In this document: one piece after another, positions 12,001 through 24,962 of the stretch
How the letters are laid out: the number at the start of each line of letters is the position of its first letter
Numbering within the stretch: the first letter of the stretch is position 1
NCBI RefSeq assembly: GCF_043290135.1
Contig: NC_134700.1
Location: forward strand, 163,871,772 to 163,935,771
Length of the DNA: 64,000 bases
DNA from: Rhipicephalus microplus
Taxonomy: Eukaryota; Arthropoda; Arachnida; Ixodida; Ixodidae
Direction: 5' to 3'
Translations under genes and position numbers: made by a program
The notes under the pieces: generated by a model
The model's database searches: none
The model's input: the letters and a program-made list of their open reading frames with translations, nothing else
What the model was told of the DNA's origin: nothing

Positions 12001-12478
12001 ATCCACAGCATGTGACGTCGACAATAACACTGGCTCTTGGAGGAAGCGTTATACTTTCAGCAGAAACACGAAGAATGTCGGCACGTTGCTGGTCGTCCTG
12101 CTTGTCGATTGCTCGGTCGGCTGAGAAGGTGATGCGATTCTCTTGAAGGTCAATGACAGCTCCATACTCCTGCAGGAAGTCAACACCAAGAATAACGTCG
12201 CGTGAACATTCACGGAGCACAAGGAAACTTGCTACAAAAGTATAACCGCAGACCCGAACTCTGCTCGTGCAGGTTCCAAGCGGAGAGACGGTGTGGCCAC
12301 CAGCCGTTCGAATCACAGAGCCATGCCAGGGCGTGATTACCTTCTTTAGTAGTCTGGTCATTTTCCCGCTTAGTATAGAATAGTCAGCCCCGGTATCAAC
12401 TAAAGCATCTACTGCATAGCCGTCTATCAGCACCGGTATATCCAGAGAAAGCCGCACATATCGCTCAGTCGAATCCAC
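9023..12478 (-). CDS. pol: Gypsy Pol polyprotein (protease, RT, RNase H, integrase)
   Basis: An uninterrupted 1151-codon frame encoding the retrotransposon enzymes. In order: aspartic protease with DTGA at residues 28-31; reverse transcriptase with the catalytic YLDD box at 442-445 (VYLDDVVVF); RNase H with TDASNIGLGAVL and the TTEKECLAVVWA block; an H2C2 zinc finger (HDEPTSGHLG, then CRECQRRK, about residue 830); integrase core with Asp in GMDILGPF (about 870), Asp in VITDRGTAF (about 930) and Glu in NGLTERLNK (about 963); and a C-terminal GPYKVIRRVSDVNYEV segment. All catalytic residues I can check are present. The frame stays open upstream of the Met at 12478 back into the gag overlap, so the true product is probably a Gag-Pol fusion made by frameshifting and this Met may not be used. 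With no 5' LTR, its own promoter is missing. Confidence 0.92.
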   Translation of the reverse strand: MDSTERYVRLSLDIPVLIDGYAVDALVDTGADYSILSGKMTRLLKKVITPWHGSVIRTAGGHTVSPLGTCTSRVRVCGYTFVASFLVLRECSRDVILGVDFLQEYGAVIDLQENRITFSADRAIDKQDDQQRADILRVSAESITLPPRASVIVDVTCCGLRNGEAIAESNFEHLLSQGVCVARSIIQLRDGRSQLLVTNFSNEHRHLFRGTSLAFADELSTVPICFSSNAVEAADTSLNNIDINSNLTPENQTALRKLLLEFKSCFAASSKVRQTSITRHRIITYDDARPVHQQPYRVSAKEREAIRTQVREMLDDGIIEPSNSAWSSPVVLVKKKDGTLRFCVDYRKLNSVTKKDVYPLPRIDDSLDRLRRAHYFSSLDLKSGYWQIEVDERDREKTAFVTPDGLYEFRVLPFGLCSAPATFQRMMDTVLTGLKWQTCLVYLDDVVVFSETFQQHLHRLRSVLQAIQSADLTLKPQKCHFGYEELKFLGHVVNAKGVRPDPGKLAAVAAFPHPTDKKAIRRFLGLCAYYRRFIRGFSKIAEPLTRLTRDDTPFVWATEQQAAFAELRQRMQSAPVLAHFDDDADTEVHTDASNIGLGAVLIQHQHGKERVIAYASRSLSRTEVNYTTTEKECLAVVWAITKFRPYLYGRPFKVVTDHHALCWLVNIRDPSGRLARWSLRLQEFDVTIVYKSGRKHEDADTLSCAPIPLVNQEEDDDDGFLGALSSSDLSRRQREDEEIRPLIDYLEGHSAVIPCHLFRVMTSFCLRGNVLYKKNARSTSRAYLLVIPKDMRDEVLSACHDEPTSGHLGYSRTLARVSEAYYWPGLSASVKQYVKCCRECQRRKSPPSKPAGLLQPIDPPHKPFDQVGMDILGPFPLSSDGNKWVIVATDYLTRYAETQAIPRATASEVAQFFMCHIVLRHGAPSTVITDRGTAFTAQLIDEVFRLSNTRHRTTTAYHPQSNGLTERLNKTVTNMISMYIDVQHKTWDRILPYVTFAYNTAVQETTRLTPFRLLYGREVQTMLDAMLPYEGADRLTTDAEEFAERAEETRQLARLHIGQQQQVDARRYNKRHNDVSYSPGDQVWVWTPVRRRGLSEKLLSRYFGPYKVIRRVSDVNYEVVPDATPSRWAQRKQPTSDIVHVVRMKPYFARS

Positions 12479-12555
12479 ACCCTTTACTGTTAGCGTCGAT
12501 CGGAGGTCTTCAGCACGTCGACTGCCAGCGACCTCGCCTCCAAGGGTCGCTTGCG

Positions 12556-12750
12556 TTAGTTTTCCCGGCGGGGACTGGGGGACCGTGCGCCAGCATGGCG
12601 CTGTGGCGAAGATGAAAAGCGCCTCGGCGACGGTGAGCGCGGCTGCCGTCCAGAAGGCGGTGGCATGCGCTGTTGAGCCAGGTAGTCCTCAATGTCCCGG
12701 GGTCGCTGGCCATACCGCTGGCCATACCGCTGGCCATACCGTTTCGTTCA
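12556..12750 (-). pseudogene. gag: C-terminal remnant of Gypsy-1 Gag
   Basis: The minus strand keeps the basic Gag tail: three tandem copies of a 12-base unit giving RYGQ repeats, then RPRDIEDYLAQQR, and Ser-Pro-Arg-rich sequence ending SPSPRREN before a TAA at 12558-12556. The order and wording match the Gag tail of Gypsy element 2 (RPRAIAEYLASQR ... SSRRGN). Everything upstream, including capsid and the zinc knuckle, is gone, and a TGA appears in frame just beyond 12750. Pol begins in the -1 frame across the stop. Confidence 0.75.
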
Positions 12751-12769
12751 TACCCCCCGTATATGTATA

Positions 12770-13020
12770 TATACAGGTGGCGCTGACTGACACTCCCATG
12801 TTTAAATTCACACATAAACCCAATAAAGTGGCTGGGGGATGGCCGCCGTGACATCTCAGTGGTTAGAGCATCGAACGCGTTATTCGAAAGTCTTAGGTTC
12901 GATTCCTGCTCATGGCAAGTTATTTTTTCGCCCACTTTTATTTTTTCCTATTTACATTACACTGGTTCAAATAACTTCCCCTATACATTCCTTGGCATTA
13001 TTGTCTGTTATATCTCCTTA
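12770..13020 (+). mobile_element. tRNA-derived SINE (second family)
   Basis: A tRNA-like head at 12842-12915 has an A box (ctcagtggttagag, 12855-12868) and a B box (ggttcgattcc, 12897-12907). An anticodon-type stem TCGAA/TTCGA encloses a 7-nt loop (12871-12887), but the base before the anticodon position is G, not the usual T. It is preceded by 'caggtggcgctgactgacac' and 'aataaagtggctggggg', which recur without the tRNA part at 13205-13291. I recognise this as a common tick repeat type. It sits at the broken 5' side of Gypsy element 1. Confidence 0.65.
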
Positions 13021-13204
13021 ATATTGTGTTAAATCACGGAAAATGGAGACCTTACGTATACACTTCTTTCCCTTAATCGTTAACGAGGGTCCTGTACTGG
13101 CAGACTTGGTGCCATTAGGTTGTATACGAGAGACTATAGGTCAGCTGCCAGCTCTAAATAGCTTCACGTGCTACGTGACGCCATACAGGCTCATAAAAAG
13201 AATG

Positions 13205-13291
13205 TGCCACACTTGCCACCATGGCTACAGGTGGCGCTGATGGACGCTCTCAGTTTAAATTCCCACATAGACCCATTGAAGTGGCTAATGG
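13205..13291 (+). repeat. Partial SINE copy lacking the tRNA head
   Basis: The block 'caggtggcgctgatggacgc' through 'gacccattgaagtggctaat' matches the 5' block of the SINE at 12770 with substitutions, then runs into a (TA)n tract. Confidence 0.55.
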
Positions 13292-13356
13292 TATATATAT
13301 ATATATATATATATATATTTAACCTATTACCATATAAACATTTAACCTATTACTTT

Positions 13357-13430
<74 letters not shown>

Positions 13431-13439
13431 AATAGGTTA
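13292..13439. repeat. (TA)n, (TC)n, (TA)n cluster with inverted flanks
   Basis: (TA)n at 13292-13318, (TC)n at about 13357-13378 and (TA)n at 13379-13426. The 14-mer taacctattacttt (13343-13356) is the exact inverse of aaagtaataggtta (13426-13439), so the simple repeats form the centre of a hairpin. 'aacctattac' also recurs directly at 13321 and 13345. Confidence 0.85.
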
Positions 13440-13494
13440 CATGTGTTAAGGAGGCAACAGACTGATGTTTATATTCAAAGAAATTCTTGTTTTT

Positions 13495-13816
13495 TTTACG
13501 CGTACGCGTAAATCCATACTGAATTTGTACAAGAGCCATGCACAAATTCGGCCCCGTATCTACATGTGTCACAGCAAATGTCGTCGAAAGACGATAATCT
13601 TGCGTGTGGAGAGAGGGAACAAAACGCTTATTTGATGCTCTCCGCGAGAAAATTTGTGAATAATATTCTGGAAGCGCTGCGTTAGAGTCTTAATCCATGC
13701 AGCGAAGGTGAACAAACACATCGAGGCACATTATACATGAGCGCTATCTGACAGTTATCTTCGAAAACGAAGGATGGCGTGCGCGCCTGTCTCGGAGGCG
13801 ATAATGTCTGGAACGC
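13495..13816 (-). repeat. Dispersed repeat R, distal part (interrupted)
   Basis: Read in reverse complement this matches 31255-31540: shared blocks include 'catcaaataa-cgttttgtt', 'tatcgtctt-cgacgacattt' and 'agatacggggcc'. Its continuation is found at 14448-14525, beyond the MITE-like insertion. There is no sustained open frame; the sequence class is unknown. Confidence 0.6.
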
Positions 13817-14447
13817 AAAAAAATTGCCCGCAGCTTCCCTCGGGGGAACACTGAGGAGGATGCGGAGCATATAATTGGTTAACGGGGTGTTAAAGTGCGA
13901 CTTACTTGAGTCGATGGCTAAATTGGTTAACGTGGTTGTGAAATGGGGTGTTAAATTGCGACTTACTTGGGTCGATGGCTAAATTGGTTAACGTGGTTGT
14001 AGGAGGGGGTGTTAAATGAGTGAACACGTACACACGTATGCGAAAGTGCGGCGCTGGTCGAAGGGACGTCGATCATTGTGTTTGTGGATTCGCTGGAATT
14101 CATTTCACCGCGACCTTGGACGTCGACGCGCCGTACAAACCAACCGACGAGCGGCAACTGAGCGAGCGAGCGCTGACCTTGAGTATATATACAGCGCGAC
14201 GGCGCATGCACTGTCAGCTGTTGAATGTTCTCGAACCGCGACGGCGCATGCGCGTCCACTGGAGAATCAGGAGAATCGCAGATGTCGAACGCGGAGTGTA
14301 GAGGAGGAAGGGTGCACAGATGGTGGAGGAGTGAAGCGCGCGCGGTGTGTAGGAAGGAAGGGATGCACAGATGGTGGAAGAAGGAGGAGGAAGCTTGCGG
14401 ACGGCGCCGCACTACAAACCTCGAGTATTAGATGCTCCGCATCTAAA
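13817..14447 (+). mobile_element. MITE-like repeat, copy B (with internal duplication)
   Basis: Second copy of the block at 632-1110, with the same start (ttgcccgcagcttccctcgg) and end (gatgctccgcatctaaaa). Its terminal inverted motif is gatgcggagcat (13859-13870) and atgctccgcatc (14432-14443), one base shorter than in copy A at both ends. A 61-base unit beginning gcgacttacttg is tandemly duplicated (13897-13957, 13958-14018). The element interrupts repeat R, whose unoccupied paralogue at 31.2 kb shows the empty site. The GC-rich interior encodes nothing I recognise. Confidence 0.7.
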
Positions 14448-14525
14448 AGGTGGGCAGGTGCTACCACCGTCTCTTGTTAGCAAAGCGTTGGAAACGCTTG
14501 CCTTTTTCCGCACCGCGTTGCACTG
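14448..14525 (-). repeat. Dispersed repeat R, proximal part
   Basis: The reverse complement (aaggcaagcgtttccaacgc, then gacggtggtagcacc) matches 31168-31235 in the uninterrupted copy of repeat R. Confidence 0.6.
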
Positions 14526-17500
14526 TTATTAACGGTCCTTACGATTGCTTATGTGTGCCTTCTCTAGTATAAAGCCACACATACAAAACATTGACATGTT
14601 CTTATCGTGCCTGAGATATGCGCAATAATTGATTTTTAATTTACCATCACACAAGTATGAACGCTGAAACTTGAGCAATATTTGTGGCCGCTGCGGATGG
14701 GCTTGGCCTTCTGGTGTATCGCTTGGTGCCGTTACGGCAGACAAACCGACAATTGTACAGACAGTGAGACAGAAAGACCGGTAGACCAAAATTTTTGAGT
14801 TGAATTAGCCCAAGAAAGATTATCGTCCTTCATACTGGAATATTTTTTATCTTGTCACTTTACTCATAGTGCGACCATGGCCCCATACTCCCTACTCTTG
14901 ACCGCCTCATAATAGGAATTTTAATAACCTGAAAAGAAAAGGATTGGCCATGAATAATCCATTGTCAAATAGCTGCAAGACAACAGGTCAACAGTTCACT
15001 GCAGGTCAACAGTCGATTGAGAGTAAATGAGAGCCTAGGCAAAGCCCTTACTATCTTGGACCAGGGACAGGTAGGGGGGGGGGGCTCTGCTTACCCAGCC
15101 CCTCTACCGTACTCTTCGTCTATGATGAGGGGCATTGCCGGCAATCCTTTTCACGGGAGGGGTACTTTGTGTATGCTCGTAAGTGTGTATGTGTGAGTGT
15201 GCTTACACATATGTTTCAAGAGGTTTGGCGTGCCGAGACGGGCACGAAAAAAAACAGATAAGGGCAACCCAAACATTGACTACCAGATTATCAGCGTATC
15301 AGTTGTTTTGATCACTTCCGTATGTTCGTTTTTGCTCACCTACGTTCTTTAAGGGTAAACGCCTTCCAACTATACCTGTTGTTTTTTTCTGTATACACAT
15401 AACACATATTGATGTTCCCGCAGGGTGGCGGAGGTTGTTTTGCATAAAAAAAACCCTCTAGCTACAACAGTGAAATAAGTGCGTGGCATCCGAGGAGTGA
15501 GACAACGCGCCGTGTTGAAAGAGTTGGGCATACAAGTGGCCGCTAGGCAAACAAAAACAGTTGGGTGAACACCTCCAGATTTTCACTGCCACCTCTTCTA
15601 GGTCAGCAATGTGTTGGCACGTTCAGTTTTTTTTTTTCGTGTACAAGCTTCGTCGAGTTCTCTGAGTGGCGCTCCTAAAGAAAAGTTTGAGCCATTAGGC
15701 ACGCTGCCATGAACGCCTATGAGGAAGCAGTCTTTTTTTTTCTCCTTCTTTTCTCGACAAAACTGAAAGTGCATGGCGCCAATCGATCTCTTTCGCAAAC
15801 AGGTTCAGACTCGGAGTGTGTTTTGAGCTTTTCATCGGTGATGCGAGTTGCACAATCGCGTTTCCTCTACAACTTCCGCTGGTCGTTCGCTGCGATATCG
15901 ATGGCGACCCGTACATTACGAGCCCGTGCGGAAGTGTTTTGTACCAAGGCCCGTGTGGCTATAACAAGACTTAGATTACCCTAAGGGTACGTCTGCTCCT
16001 TGCGATACTGAACGGTTGCACAGTTTGTGACGTGAGCTGTAGCAGTACCAAATGGTAAAGCAAATAGACCGGAAGAAACAAAGTATTTGAAGTTGTGCGC
16101 GCATGCATTTCTGATGAGCCTCATGTCTAGGGCGTCTCTGAAGTGAAGCGCAGAGATTGCACGAGAGTAAGTTTAGCTCGATACTCCTGATGTCGCCTGA
16201 ACGAAGGAGCTAAAAAATTCGCAGAAGGGTTCGTCGTCTTTATTGCACGTAGGGTGTTGCTTGGCGCCAAACACACAAACATTACTGTGAGCACAAACTA
16301 AAACAATTATTTCAAGAAGCGAATAACCACGCAACATGGATCTGTCATGGATAAGGTGAACTACAACACAATCGATCACAGTGCCCGGCAGCGTACGCAT
16401 ATCGTTGACGACAGCAGCATTTGGGGCCATTTGCTTCTGGTCTAGACAAGCTTAAGCACTGCAAACTAACGGGAAGCTCGGGTTACCAGCAATGGTGACA
16501 AATGATCCCGCTGGTTGGGCGGAAACTTCATAAGAGTTCAGAACTTATCCAAACGTCACTGAATTTCATGAATCATATCTTTAAAAACTTGCTGAATAGC
16601 TACATGCCGCGCCACGGATAAGAAAGCGGCTTATTTGCGAAGTTGGCATTCACCCGGTATATATAGATTGACACATAGAGTCTGTGGAAAAGACTGTCGT
16701 CTGTAACTATTTTTGGCCACCCATTGTTTCAAAGAGTTTTTTTTGAAGAAAACTTTGCGCCGGCTTACAGAATACCACCGATCGGTAGTGGCATCACGGA
16801 CGTGTCAGGACTCTGTTGCGGCTTCAGCATCTTTTCATGCAGGGAGAGTATTGTGGAGGTGACAACGCCCCAGGTGGTGTACGTGGTTTTGAAATTATTA
16901 GCAGCAGTGCGAACTTTGACCCAGCAGAGAAATTCGCAACGAATCCAAATGTGGCAAAATTCAGGCAGCTTCATTTGATATTGTCGAAAAACAAACATGC
17001 AAAATAGGACTCCACTGAATCAGCGAAAACATTTGCAAGAAAGATGTTTTCTCTCTTCCTAGTTTAAATAATTCAAAATGTAGCTGCAGGGCATAACATG
17101 ACATATTTCGTCTTTCTGAAAAAAGAAACACCTATATATGTATATATCTTGACTACCAACGCACCTAGTTTTGTACGTATGTTTTTCTGCCGCTACCATC
17201 GAGGGTGGACAAACTGTGCTCCCACGTTCATAATTTCACGCCTTCATGTTTGACAGATATCAAGCAGCAGTAAAATTTTACCACAACAGATGCGTGAGAG
17301 ATTATTCGCTTCGTGCAGTACATACTATATGCGCTGCAATCTTCTTGACAGGTGCCACCATTCGGTGCTGTACTTTGAACTGCTCTCGGTAAAACATCCA
17401 GATTATTTTTTTACTTGCTAAAATGTCATTTATCATCGCAAAGTACGACCAGACACTTTAACTATAAGAACGATGATATGGTCGGTGTTCTGGTAATACT

Positions 17501-20500
17501 TAATTTCTCATACTCAAGTCCAGCTTCTGTAATGCCTTGTGACTTGTAAAAAATAAAGCATTGTAAGACTATTTAAACTCTGTGGTAATGAAGCCTATTA
17601 ATCCTGCAAGGAGATAAGCACACCGGTGTACACTCGATGGCATTCGCGACGTGATCGGAGTCGGGATCATTTCAGGCTGCCTGGATTCCCGCACGATTGA
17701 CATACGCTTTTGCCTCGATGGCATAGAAGGCAATTAAAGTTGTACAAAAGTGTGCACTTTCTAGCGGTCTTTGCAACAGCCTGGGAATTTTAAGTAACAG
17801 GGTAAGCCCTATACCCACACTGTATTTTATTCCAGCTTCATGTACCTTTTTCTCCATAACCTTAAAGGTTATGATAATTATTATGCTATCGTTTTGATCT
17901 TAAGTCATTCCTTTTTTTATCGAAGCAGAAAAATTTCTGAAACATGTGATGCTAATTTTTGTAATTTTTTCACCTGCAGTACCTAATTATCACCCGTCAA
18001 TCGGTGTTAGATATCGTGTGAAAGAAAGTACTTCCTCACAAAAAATAATTCTGCTTCAGTATATTCAGTAGCAGATTCTCTAAATAATGGCTGAAGTTTA
18101 TGTTTCTAGGTACCGTTCATGGTTGGTGAGAAAAAGGTACATAAGTACAAAAAAAGCACGTTTTGAGATAATCTCGTGAAAAGTGGAAATTACGCTTTAT
18201 TTAAAAAATACAACAAAACAACCGCCAATAGAAGGACATTTTTAATAAGCACTAGCCATATACTGATCGCCAATGTTGCTTTTTTTCTTTTTGAGTTTAG
18301 GCGTCTGGCCTGGCGGGCCTCCTTTGTTGCTTGCATCGTAGCCCTGTCAGCGAAGTACTGTGTACGCAGGTCAACTGCGCGTAGGTTCTTCACTGTGTAG
18401 CGACCTGGCGAAATTCCAAACGAGTTAAGCACATTTATACCAGCTCTAATGCTGTCACGAAAGATGATTACAGCGTCATGACTGCATATTTTCAGTAGTA
18501 GGTGTGCGATAAACACGTTTCTTGAAGCGTGCTCCCACACGACTAGTTGAACGACACGTTAGGGTTTCGAGTTTTCCCATCGAGGCATTACGAAAGTAAT
18601 TCAGAATTAGCAAGTTGCTCATGAATAGGCTTAACAGCCTCAAGAACAGATGCCCAAAGGTGTTCTTTGTAAATGCATGGTTCATCATTGAACTGGGCTT
18701 TGTTAAATTTGCACCAAGTTTAAGCGTCCGTGGGTTGGATCGGTATCTGTTGATGCCATGAGAAAATATGTGGCCCAGACAGCCTTTCGCATGTCCTATA
18801 AGGTGCCTCTATTTCTGTGATGGCGAAACCATAATACTTTGTAACTTTGCGAACAACGTGCGCAATGCCCGCAAACAGCATGTGCATGCAAATAAAAAAA
18901 AACGCTCGCAATTTACTTTTACCTGCGGCAAAACATTGAGAAGGGGGATGAACCACTTGCTGCCAGACCAAATATCAATCCCAGCAAACTTGTCACAAAT
19001 TTAGTGCCCTTTACTTTGGCGTGTTTTTAGCTGCCTACGTGTGCCCAGGTGAAGCCTACCTTAAAGGGGTGAAGCCGACCGCTGCACAGGTTTCGAAATA
19101 TGTGACTTTTAGGCAAAAAAAAAGTCGCACTAGGACAAACACATGATCGATTCTGGTTCAGAAAAGGCTTCAGATTTCAAATTGCACAAAAATAAGAAAA
19201 CGAGTTTGTTTTCGAAATTTTTGCTTACCCTGTCCCGCTCAATACTCTCGCAAGTGTGTGCATGATCTTGTCTCTGACTTTTTTCTATCTCTCTTTTCAC
19301 CCCTTCATTCCTTTTTTTTTCAGTGCAGTGTAGCTAACCGAACATGCAACTTGCTTAGTTTCTTGCATATTCTCTTCTCTTTGGCTCTCTTTGTTTTTTA
19401 TATGTAGAAAACATCCAATGAGAAAAAAGTGCAGTCGTTGGTGAGGCCAACTCTACCGTATATGCATGCACAAAAGAGGAACTTTCCATATATAGCTAGT
19501 ACATAGGCGCATCAATGGGGTTATATACACAAGTCTACCTAATTTCGTACTCGTGTATGGAGCTGACTTGAAGCAGCTTGAGTTGGCTACCGGAAGTATA
19601 GTGGGCCCTCGAACATATCACTAGAAGTTTTAAGCGCTAACCTTGTTTTTCTAAGTAAGAGTGAGTGCTTCTTCATGTCGCGCATTTCGGGCTCTTTTCT
19701 TTTTATTTTTGTGTCGCATGTGTCTGACGCATCCACTTGCCGTTTTGTTTACAGGAAGCACCAGCAGTCGTCAGAGGCGGGCTCTTTTCTTGGTTTCTCC
19801 TGTGGTGGACGTGGGTGGCGCAGGCGTAAAGGTCTATTTATAAAATACGCACCGTGGCACGTCATTTTCCCCCACGCCGAGAGTCGAAACGGCTTGCACC
19901 TTTATGCGTTGGCGTGGCCGTTGCTCTCTCTCTCTCTCTTTCAGCCTTCGGGGAGCGTCGATTGGGAAGCGAGAGGAACCTCAAAGTCGCTTCGACTCAT
20001 TCGTTACGCCATATAAAGAAGCCGAGAGAAATAACCGTGCTAATGCGTTTCGGTGCTCCTTCTTCTTTTTGCACTAATCGACATGCTCATTTGCGCCTTG
20101 TTACGTCTCTGTGGAGAATAGAGTCAGCCAGGCCACTGCGGTACCCGAAACGCCTTGAAGTCGCGTAGGCTACTCTTTGCAGGTCTGTTTCCTCTATTCA
20201 GGGTATGTAGAGCAGTTGCTAAAGTACTATATGTAGTGATACCCGGCAAGCCATATTTACTTCACAGAGAACTTCCCATCACGAGAGCTCAAGTGCGTGG
20301 TTGTGCCTATCGCATACGCACTGTCTCATGTGCGAGAATAACAACCTTACCAATCGAAAGGGTGAAGGATAAGGGAGGCTAAGCTACGCAGTCTGCCGGG
20401 CTGTGCACCTCTACATAGTCTTCAGTGTATACAGTTGGCGAAGACAGCGACGACACGGAGTTAATTTGACACCTGCATCTATTTGCAATCCTTTCATTTC

Positions 20501-20635
20501 GCTCCCTGTCTGCAGGCACACACACTGTCGAATGTCTTGGGTGAAACTCTAACCATTGCTATAATTTCATTCTTGATGTGTTTGCTTCCGGCATCCACCA
20601 AAGGTTGTTAACAGAAATTATTATTGCCCCACCGC
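14526..20635. other. Six kb without a recognisable gene
   Basis: Mostly AT-rich sequence with short open frames. A more GC-rich stretch at about 19660-20400 has TATA-like motifs (ctatttataaaata near 19830; ccatataaagaag near 20010) and could hold a host promoter or exon, but no reading frame there is convincing. The rest shows nothing I can name. Confidence 0.4.
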
Positions 20636-20866
20636 GGTTGTCTAGTGGTTAAGGTACTCGGCTGCTCACCCGCAGGTCGCGGGATCGAATCCCGGCATCG
20701 ACGGCTGCATTTCCCATGGAGGCGGAAAGGTTGTACACCCGTATGCTTAGATTTGAGTTCACGGTAAACAACCCCACATGGTCAAAATTTCCGGAGCCCT
20801 CCACATTGGCGTCTCTCAATCATATGGTGGTTTTCGGACGTTAAACCACACATATCAATCAATCAA
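20636..20866 (+). mobile_element. Ruka-like tRNA-derived SINE, near full length
   Basis: A tRNA-like head begins gccccaccgcggttgtctag, with an A box 'tagtggttaaggtactcgg' and a B box 'gggatcgaatccc'. A body follows ('aaaatttccggagccctcca', 'atatggtggttttcggacgt') and the tail is (TCAA)n. The length is 231 bp. At least six further full or partial copies occur in this window. Transcription would be by RNA polymerase III from the internal boxes and mobilisation depends on a LINE reverse transcriptase; neither can be tested from sequence. I see no clear target duplication here. Confidence 0.85.
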
Positions 20867-24660
<3,794 letters not shown>

Positions 24661-24663
24661 TAG

Positions 24664-24666
<3 letters not shown>

Positions 24667-24742
<76 letters not shown>

Positions 24743-24766
24743 AGTAGTGTGTGTGTGTGTGTGTGT
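24667..24766. repeat. (TA)n followed by (GT)n
   Basis: (TA)n at 24667-24739, then (GT)n at 24747-24766, running directly into the short LTR at 24767. Confidence 0.93.
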
Positions 24767-24869
24767 GGTGACGTAAAAAGGCAAGGCTGGTTAAGGCAAG
24801 CTGATGAGCAAGAAGTGATAATGGAATAAAGATGGCGTATGAGCCAGGGGCCTCGTCTCCCATTCATCA
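24767..24869 (+). repeat. Short LTR, copy 1 (likely 5' LTR)
   Basis: About 103 bp from a TGTGACGT-like start to cattcatca. It shares 'atggcgtatgagccagg' and 'cctcgtctcccattcatca' with 28238-28338 and 52134-52230 in inverse orientation. It contains an AATAAA signal (ggaataaagatggcg). A gag-like relic follows on the same strand, which supports a 5' LTR. The exact left end is blurred by the adjoining (GT)n. Confidence 0.6.
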
Positions 24870-24962
24870 CAGCAACACATGAGTCGACGGGATGAAGACC
24901 TCGCAGCACTTCATCAACCGACCATCATCATCGAACACCTCAACAAGACGCAGTGACCAAAC

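Larger units (their letters stand above)
8660..12757 (-). mobile_element. Ty3/Gypsy element 1, 5'-truncated
   Basis: In element order (right to left) this holds the C-terminal part of gag, a complete pol frame, a short 3' untranslated stretch, a polypurine tract and a 3' LTR. The 5' LTR, primer-binding site and most of gag are absent: recognisable gag stops near 12750 and the adjacent sequence is a TA-rich stretch followed by a SINE. LTR elements do not normally truncate at the 5' end during insertion, so later recombination or deletion is the likely cause. The element is of the same general type as Gypsy element 2 at 37681-45505 (similar gag tail, pol and TGTCAC...GGCA LTR ends) but clearly diverged from it. 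Confidence 0.9.

Noticed and set aside
12842..12915. Genuine tRNA gene
   Set aside because: U33 is missing, the acceptor stem is not well paired, and the sequence continues as a SINE body; the same reasoning applies to the head at 20636.
19820..20060. Host promoter with TATA boxes
   Set aside because: TATA-like strings occur but no initiator, exon or conserved frame supports a promoter; mentioned only in the interval note.
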